Source: Devosia_A sp039934955
GTDB taxonomy: Bacteria > Pseudomonadota > Alphaproteobacteria > Rhizobiales > Devosiaceae
Direction of reading: 5' to 3'
Assembly: GCA_039934955.1 (NCBI GenBank)
Contig: JBDTLB010000023.1
Location: 1 to 64,000, forward strand
Length of the DNA: 64,000 bases
Shown: positions 59,624-64,000 of the stretch, in pieces
Numbering within the stretch: the stretch's first letter is position 1
How the letters are laid out: each line of letters starts with the position of its first letter
Position numbers and translations under genes: made by a program
Notes under the pieces: generated by a model
Told to the model about the DNA's origin: nothing
The model's input: the letters and a program-made list of their open reading frames with translations, nothing else
The model's database searches: none

Positions 59624-60403
59624 ATGAACGAGAGAATGCCAGCGCTATTGCCGATCATTGGGGTCATCGCCTGCGGCCGCGAGGTCGAAGGGGAAGCTGC
59701 GCAGGCAACAAGAGACCGGTATCTTGAAGCAGTTTTCGACTATGCGGCGGCCGCGCCCCTCATGATCCCGACCAACCAGCCAGCCGCCAATGCGGCGGCA
59801 ATCGTTGCGCGCCTTGATGCAATGCTGCTTACGGGCAGCAATTCGAACATTGACCCCGTCCGCTACGGTTCCGCAAATGCCGTAAGGCAGCCCGTCGACC
59901 CCGGACGGGACATCTTTAGCACTGCACTTATTCTTGCCGCCGTCTCGGCAGGCAAGCCAATCCTCGGAGTGTGCCGGGGCCTGCAGGAAATCAATGTGGC
60001 TTTCGGGGGCACCCTGCGCGACATGCGCAGTGATGCCGATCAAGTGGCGCTCCACCATGCGCCCGACGGGGCTTCGCTAGAAACGATGTTTGCCCACGAG
60101 CATGGGATCGAAATTGTACCTGACACGCCGCTTGCGCAGATCGCAGGGACTACCGGTTTTCGTGTCAACAGCGTGCACTTCCAGACGATCTACCGACTAG
60201 GAACCGGGTTGGAGATCGCGGCTATCAGCAGCGATGGGATCGTCGAAGCGGTCTTCGCCACCTCCACGCCAGGGCCGGTCATCGCAGTTCAGTGGCATGC
60301 GGAGTGGCGGCCAGCGGGGCGTCCGCATGACCTGGCATTGTGGGCTTATCTGGGCGAAATCGCTCGAGCCCAACTCGGGCAAGCAAGATTGGACAGGGCG
60401 TAA
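59624..60403 (+). CDS. puuD: Gamma-glutamyl-GABA hydrolase (class I glutamine amidotransferase-like)
   Basis: The 259-residue protein of the peptidase C26 family has the nucleophile Cys117 in LGVCRGLQE and the catalytic His in VQWHAEW. It releases GABA and glutamate from gamma-glutamyl-GABA. It is divergent from puuA across 97 bp. The ATG at 59624 was chosen because the longer frame overlaps puuA on the other strand. Its stop overlaps the next ATG by one base (TAATG). Confidence 0.88.
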   Translation: MNERMPALLPIIGVIACGREVEGEAAQATRDRYLEAVFDYAAAAPLMIPTNQPAANAAAIVARLDAMLLTGSNSNIDPVRYGSANAVRQPVDPGRDIFSTALILAAVSAGKPILGVCRGLQEINVAFGGTLRDMRSDADQVALHHAPDGASLETMFAHEHGIEIVPDTPLAQIAGTTGFRVNSVHFQTIYRLGTGLEIAAISSDGIVEAVFATSTPGPVIAVQWHAEWRPAGRPHDLALWAYLGEIARAQLGQARLDRA

Positions 60404-61833
60404 TGAGCGAATTCGAAACCCGACTATTCATCAATGGTGAGTTTGTCACTGGCCAAGCGCCGGCGGAGATTGTGCATGAGCCGGCCTTGGGCACACAGCT
60501 CGCCGAGGTCCCGTCCGCGAGCCCAGCGCAGATCGACGCTGCCGTTCGCGCCGCGCATATTGCGTACAAGGGCTGGTCGCACAGTCTGCCCAAAGAGCGC
60601 AGCGCGGCCCTGCTGCGCATTGCCAATCTCATCGAGGAACGTGCAGGCGAACTTGCGCCGATCGAGTCACGCAATGGCGGCAAGCCGCTGCGCTTCGTAC
60701 GGGCCGGCGAGTTGGCGAATGTTGCGGACGTCTTCCGCTTCTTCGGGACGGCCGTGCGTAACATGCCCGCGACTGCCGCCGGGTCCTATCGTGCAGGGCT
60801 AAACAGCCAAATACGACGCGACGGCATCGGCGTCGTCGCCCAGATCGCCCCGTGGAATTACCCCTTGCTGATGGCGGCGTGGAAGATCGCGCCGGCCATT
60901 GCCGCTGGAAACACGGTGGTCATCAAACCGTCGGAATATACCCCGTTGAGCCTGCTGGCGATGGCCCGGATCTTTGCGGAGGTCTTGCCGGCAGGCGTGG
61001 TGAATGTCGTGTGCGGCAACGGGCGTGATATTGGCCAGGCGCTGATCACGCACGGTCGGGTACGGATGATTTCACTGACGGGAGACGTCCAGACCGGCCG
61101 TGCGGTTCTCAAGGCCGCCGCCGGACCGATGATCAAGCGTACGCACCTCGAGCTCGGTGGCAAAGCCCCGGTGATCGTCTGCGCCGATGCCGATCTCGAC
61201 AAACTGGTGGCAGTGCTGCGTGAGGCCAGCTTCTACAATGCTGGGCAGGACTGCACGGCAGCCTGCCGCATCTTTGCCGAGCGGTCCATCGTGCAAACCC
61301 TGACCGACAAACTTGAAACGATGATCGGCAGCCTCGTCTATGGACGCCCCGAACGCGACGACGTCGAGTTTGGTCCCCTGATCAGCGCGCGACAACAGGA
61401 GCGGGTCGCCGGCTTCGTTGACCGGGCCGCCCGTGCGGGGGCCGAAATTATGCAAGGAAGCAAGGCCGACCCCTCCGGCTATTTCTTCGCCCCAACGCTG
61501 GTCGCGGCACCAATCGAGGCCGAGATCGTGCAGAAGGAAGTATTCGGACCGGTCCTCAGTATCACGCCCTTCGATGCGCTGCAGTCGGCAGTGGATTGGG
61601 CCAACAGTTCAGAATACGGGCTCGCGTCCTCCGTCTGGACACGTGACTCGGCTCGAGCAATGTCTGTCGCCGACAGCCTGGAATATGGTGTCACCTGGAT
61701 CAACACGCACGGCAACATGGCGACCGAAATGCCGCATGGTGGGATGAAGAATTCGGGATACGGCTCCGATCTGTCCATGCAGTCCCTTCTCGACTACACG
61801 CAAATCCGCCATGTCATGATCGCAAGCGACTAG
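60403..61833 (+). CDS. puuC: Aldehyde dehydrogenase, gamma-aminobutyraldehyde type
   Basis: The 476-residue NAD(P)-dependent aldehyde dehydrogenase has the glutamate of LELGGKAP and catalytic Cys284 in NAGQDCTAACR, a variant typical of gamma-aminobutyraldehyde/betaine-type enzymes. In the putrescine route it oxidises gamma-glutamyl-gamma-aminobutyraldehyde to the acid cleaved by PuuD. It is co-translated with puuD (one-base overlap). A direct role on 4-aminobutyraldehyde is also possible. Confidence 0.87.
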   Translation: MSEFETRLFINGEFVTGQAPAEIVHEPALGTQLAEVPSASPAQIDAAVRAAHIAYKGWSHSLPKERSAALLRIANLIEERAGELAPIESRNGGKPLRFVRAGELANVADVFRFFGTAVRNMPATAAGSYRAGLNSQIRRDGIGVVAQIAPWNYPLLMAAWKIAPAIAAGNTVVIKPSEYTPLSLLAMARIFAEVLPAGVVNVVCGNGRDIGQALITHGRVRMISLTGDVQTGRAVLKAAAGPMIKRTHLELGGKAPVIVCADADLDKLVAVLREASFYNAGQDCTAACRIFAERSIVQTLTDKLETMIGSLVYGRPERDDVEFGPLISARQQERVAGFVDRAARAGAEIMQGSKADPSGYFFAPTLVAAPIEAEIVQKEVFGPVLSITPFDALQSAVDWANSSEYGLASSVWTRDSARAMSVADSLEYGVTWINTHGNMATEMPHGGMKNSGYGSDLSMQSLLDYTQIRHVMIASD

Positions 61834-61918
61834 GCGCTTGCACCGAGCCGCGATCGCGCGGTGTCCTTCAGCTGGACGGTTGGCCGGCTCGAAAAATGGC
61901 GCTCTCAGGCTGCTTGCC

Positions 61919-63373
61919 TCAATGGTGAGCACCCTTCATTTCGCGCAGTTCCTCGACGGAGCGCACGGATTTGCGGGCCGCCCCCTCCCAATTGTTGGTC
62001 TTGACCGTGGCCTTGGCGAGACGCGCCTTGGCGGCAGGGACAGCGTCGGCGTATTGCGGCAGCCATTGCGCCTGGGCGACGACCATCTCGTCGACCATCT
62101 GCCAGACCTCGTCGGGCGTGCAGATGGCGCCGACCAGCGGGTCGTGCAGCACGGCGAGCTTCAGCGTATCGATATTGCCGGTCATTGCGGCCTCGACACT
62201 GAGACGCTGCACGTTGATCGAGACATCGCAGGTCGCAGCACAGGCGGTGGGCAGGGTTATCCCTTCGACCATGTTGAGACCGAAGCGATCGACGAAACCG
62301 GGGCTCTCGATAATGGCGTCGGCCGGCAGATTGCGGATGATGCCGTTGTTGCGCACGTTGAAATGGCCGCGATAGACCCGGCCGGTCTCCAGCGCCTCGA
62401 TGATGTGCGAGGCGTGCTCCTTGGTGCGATGCGCATTGCCGAAGGGTTTTGCGGCATCGTCGCGGAACTGCGGGAAATCGGTCTCGAACCAGTTGCGGCG
62501 CTCAGTCGAGTAGCGCAAATAGCCGCCGGTTTCGCCGTGGATCCAGTCGCTCATGTCGATCCACTTTTCGATCTCCTCCGGCCGCTTGCGGTACCACGGC
62601 AGGTACTCGCTCAGGTGACCGTTGGATTCGGTCGAGTAGACGCCGAAGCGTTTTAAAACGTCGATTCGGACCTTCTCCTGTTGCGAATAGACCAGGTGCT
62701 TTTCGAACCCCGCAACCAGCTCGTCCTTTTCGACCTTGCGGCCATTGGCCCGCACATCAATGTACCAGGTCTGGTGGTTGATACCCGCGCAGACATAGTC
62801 GAGTTCGTCGTCGGTGACGCCGAGGACGCGAGCAATCTGCTCGGCTCCGTGCTGCACGCCGTGGCAGAGACCGACGGTGTTGACGCCGCCATATTCGAGC
62901 GCCGCCCAGGTGTTCATCGCCATCGGGTTGGCATAGTTGAGGAACAGCGCACCCGGCTCTGCCACCTCGCGGATGTCCTTGCAGAAATCGAGGATCACCG
63001 GGATATTACGCTGGCCGTAGAGAATGCCACCTGCGCACAGCGTGTCGCCGACGCACTGGTCGACATTGTATTTGAGCGGGATGTTGACGTCGGTGGCGAA
63101 GGCCTCGAGCCCGCCGACGCGCACGCAGCTCATGATGTAGCGCGCACCAGTGATGGCGGCACGCCGGTCGGTGGTGGCGGTGACCTTGGCGGGCAGATTG
63201 TTGACCGCGACGATCTTGTCGATGATCTCCCGCACCATATCGAGATTGTGCTGGTTGATGTCGGTGAGAGCGAACTCGCAACCAACGAACTCCGGCACCT
63301 TCAGCAGATCGGACACCAGCGTCTTGGTGAAGCCTACAGAGCCCGCGCCGATGATGGTAATTTTGAAAGACAC
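61919..63373 (-). CDS. GH4 alpha-galactosidase/alpha-glucosidase
   Basis: The 484-residue protein is a glycoside hydrolase family 4 member. It has the NAD site ITIIGAGSVGFTKTLVSDLL, NYANPMAMNTWA, the metal cysteine in GLCHGVQ and the metal histidine in AGINHQTW. GH4 enzymes use NAD and Mn to cleave alpha-glycosides by oxidation and elimination. MelA/AglA-type activity on galactosides or glucosides fits best. It is cytoplasmic. It is divergent from the AraC-type gene, its probable regulator. Confidence 0.9.
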   Translation of the reverse strand: MSFKITIIGAGSVGFTKTLVSDLLKVPEFVGCEFALTDINQHNLDMVREIIDKIVAVNNLPAKVTATTDRRAAITGARYIMSCVRVGGLEAFATDVNIPLKYNVDQCVGDTLCAGGILYGQRNIPVILDFCKDIREVAEPGALFLNYANPMAMNTWAALEYGGVNTVGLCHGVQHGAEQIARVLGVTDDELDYVCAGINHQTWYIDVRANGRKVEKDELVAGFEKHLVYSQQEKVRIDVLKRFGVYSTESNGHLSEYLPWYRKRPEEIEKWIDMSDWIHGETGGYLRYSTERRNWFETDFPQFRDDAAKPFGNAHRTKEHASHIIEALETGRVYRGHFNVRNNGIIRNLPADAIIESPGFVDRFGLNMVEGITLPTACAATCDVSINVQRLSVEAAMTGNIDTLKLAVLHDPLVGAICTPDEVWQMVDEMVVAQAQWLPQYADAVPAAKARLAKATVKTNNWEGAARKSVRSVEELREMKGAHH

Positions 63374-63476
63374 CGAATCCTCCTGAAGTTGGGGCCACCG
63401 CCCTCATCGTGCTGCAAGCCCTATCGCGGCTGGCGGACGAGGTGTAGAGAAATGTCGTGCGCCTTAGGGTAATTTC

Positions 63477-64000
63477 GTGCTCAGCGACCTCATCTCACAT
63501 GGACCCGTGATACAGACATTGCGCGGTCTGCGCGGCCCGTTCGAGCTCAACTGCACAGCGACCGGCGCCGGCTACGAGCGGCGGGCCAACGAGACATATT
63601 CGTGGGAAGGCTCGAAGCGCGGGGCGTTTGCGGTCGTGCAGCACACGATCGCCGGACGCGGCGAGCTCGATTTCGCCGGCACGCACCATGCACTCCTGCC
63701 GGGCGACACCATGGTCCTGACCTTCCCGCATGCCAATCGCTACTGGCTCGAGCCCGGCAATAGCTGGGAGTATTTTTGGATCGGCATCCAAGGTCGCGAG
63801 GGCCTGCGGGTGGCCCGCGCGGTGATCGACAGCCGCGGCCCGGTGCTGCGCGCTTCGGCGGAAGCGGTCGACCGGCTGGCGCAGGCGTGCCTGACGCTCG
63901 CGACGCGCGAGCTGCGCGTCGGAGATGCGTCGGCGGCCGCGTACGCGGCGGTGATGGCGATCCATGATGGCGCCTTCGGCGGCAACGCGCCGGTGGACGT
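63477..64000 (+). CDS. AraC-family regulator, N-terminal part (cut by window end)
   Basis: About 174 residues are present and no stop is reached. They match the cupin-like AraC_binding domain (GYERRANETYSW, HTIAGRGEL, HHALLPGDTMVL, YFWIGIQG). The helix-turn-helix domain would lie beyond the window. The GTG at 63477 follows AGGGT; the GTG at 63507 is an alternative. Position opposite the GH4 gene suggests control of alpha-glycoside use. Confidence 0.75.
   Translation, partial: MLSDLISHGPVIQTLRGLRGPFELNCTATGAGYERRANETYSWEGSKRGAFAVVQHTIAGRGELDFAGTHHALLPGDTMVLTFPHANRYWLEPGNSWEYFWIGIQGREGLRVARAVIDSRGPVLRASAEAVDRLAQACLTLATRELRVGDASAAAYAAVMAIHDGAFGGNAPVD

Noticed and set aside
60403..61833. The aldehyde dehydrogenase as IolA/MmsA, completing the inositol pathway
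   Set aside because: The active site NAGQDCTAAC and the one-base overlap with puuD fit the aminobutyraldehyde type, and no iol operator precedes it.
61841..61865. CACCG/CGGTG inverted repeat with a CGCGATCGCG core between puuC and the GH4 gene as a terminator
   Set aside because: Arms are only 5 bp around a self-complementary core and no T-run follows, so it is too weak to call in GC-rich DNA.

Overview
The window is high-GC, densely packed alphaproteobacterial chromosome. The order Hyphomicrobiales (Rhizobiales) fits best. Supporting signs are an inositol cluster with an RpiR-type regulator and GGAA-N6-TTCC operators as described in Sinorhizobium, many GTG/TTG starts with 1-8 bp gene overlaps, several multi-component sugar and amide ABC transporters, and an SSS-type sensor kinase. 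I cannot assign a genus. I found no tRNA, rRNA, CRISPR array, intact insertion sequence or prophage gene.

Layout. 1-5.3 kb: nitrite assimilation. An ANTAR regulator (NasT type) is followed by a sigma-54 promoter and an RNA leader with two A1/G4 hexaloop hairpins, then by nirC, a NirA-type siroheme reductase and an unusual NADPH flavoprotein with an Fe-S module. 5.4-13.2 kb: a 1884-residue alpha-2-macroglobulin with an N-terminal PAN domain and an intact CxEQ thioester, paired with penicillin-binding protein 1C. 13.2-21.7 kb: myo-inositol catabolism (iolR, iolC-DUF2090 fusion, iolD, a stray P-loop kinase, iolE, iolB, convergent idhA). Two near-identical promoter/operator modules tie iolC and idhA to one regulator. 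21.9-23.4 kb: msrA and a beta-hydroxyacid dehydrogenase.

23.4-27.9 kb: a signalling island. A symporter-histidine kinase, a small membrane partner and a lone receiver form one operon; a divergent operon holds an OmpR-type regulator and a lone HPt protein. Together they could make a complete phosphorelay on separate polypeptides. 28.1-33 kb: a Liv-type ABC transporter with a LivM-LivG fusion. 33-34.4 kb: a zinc alcohol dehydrogenase beside a 5'-truncated sugar permease, a scar of a lost operon, next to a GntR regulator with two winged helices.

35.3-44.1 kb: one long leftward operon for a carbohydrate or polyol. It has a binding protein, two permeases, a small membrane protein, two different MalK-type ATPases, two TIM-barrel isomerases and a Gfo/Idh/MocA dehydrogenase. 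Upstream lie a LacI-type palindrome and a TetR regulator. Divergent from TetR is a three-gene operon (Tm-1-like ATP-binding protein, PEP-hydrolase-like TIM barrel, cupin) whose first two products match the two halves of the plant antiviral protein Tm-1.

47.9-53.8 kb: DUF1800/DUF1501 pair, SOUL protein, OsmC-like protein with a TPC-type P1B ATPase. 53.9-56.8 kb: exported aldose 1-epimerase, a gene-poor stretch with a direct repeat, and a methyltransferase. 56.9-61.8 kb: a gamma-glutamylated putrescine pathway (puuB, puuA leftward; puuD, puuC rightward). 61.9-64 kb: a GH4 alpha-galactosidase/glucosidase and the start of a divergent AraC-type regulator cut by the window end.
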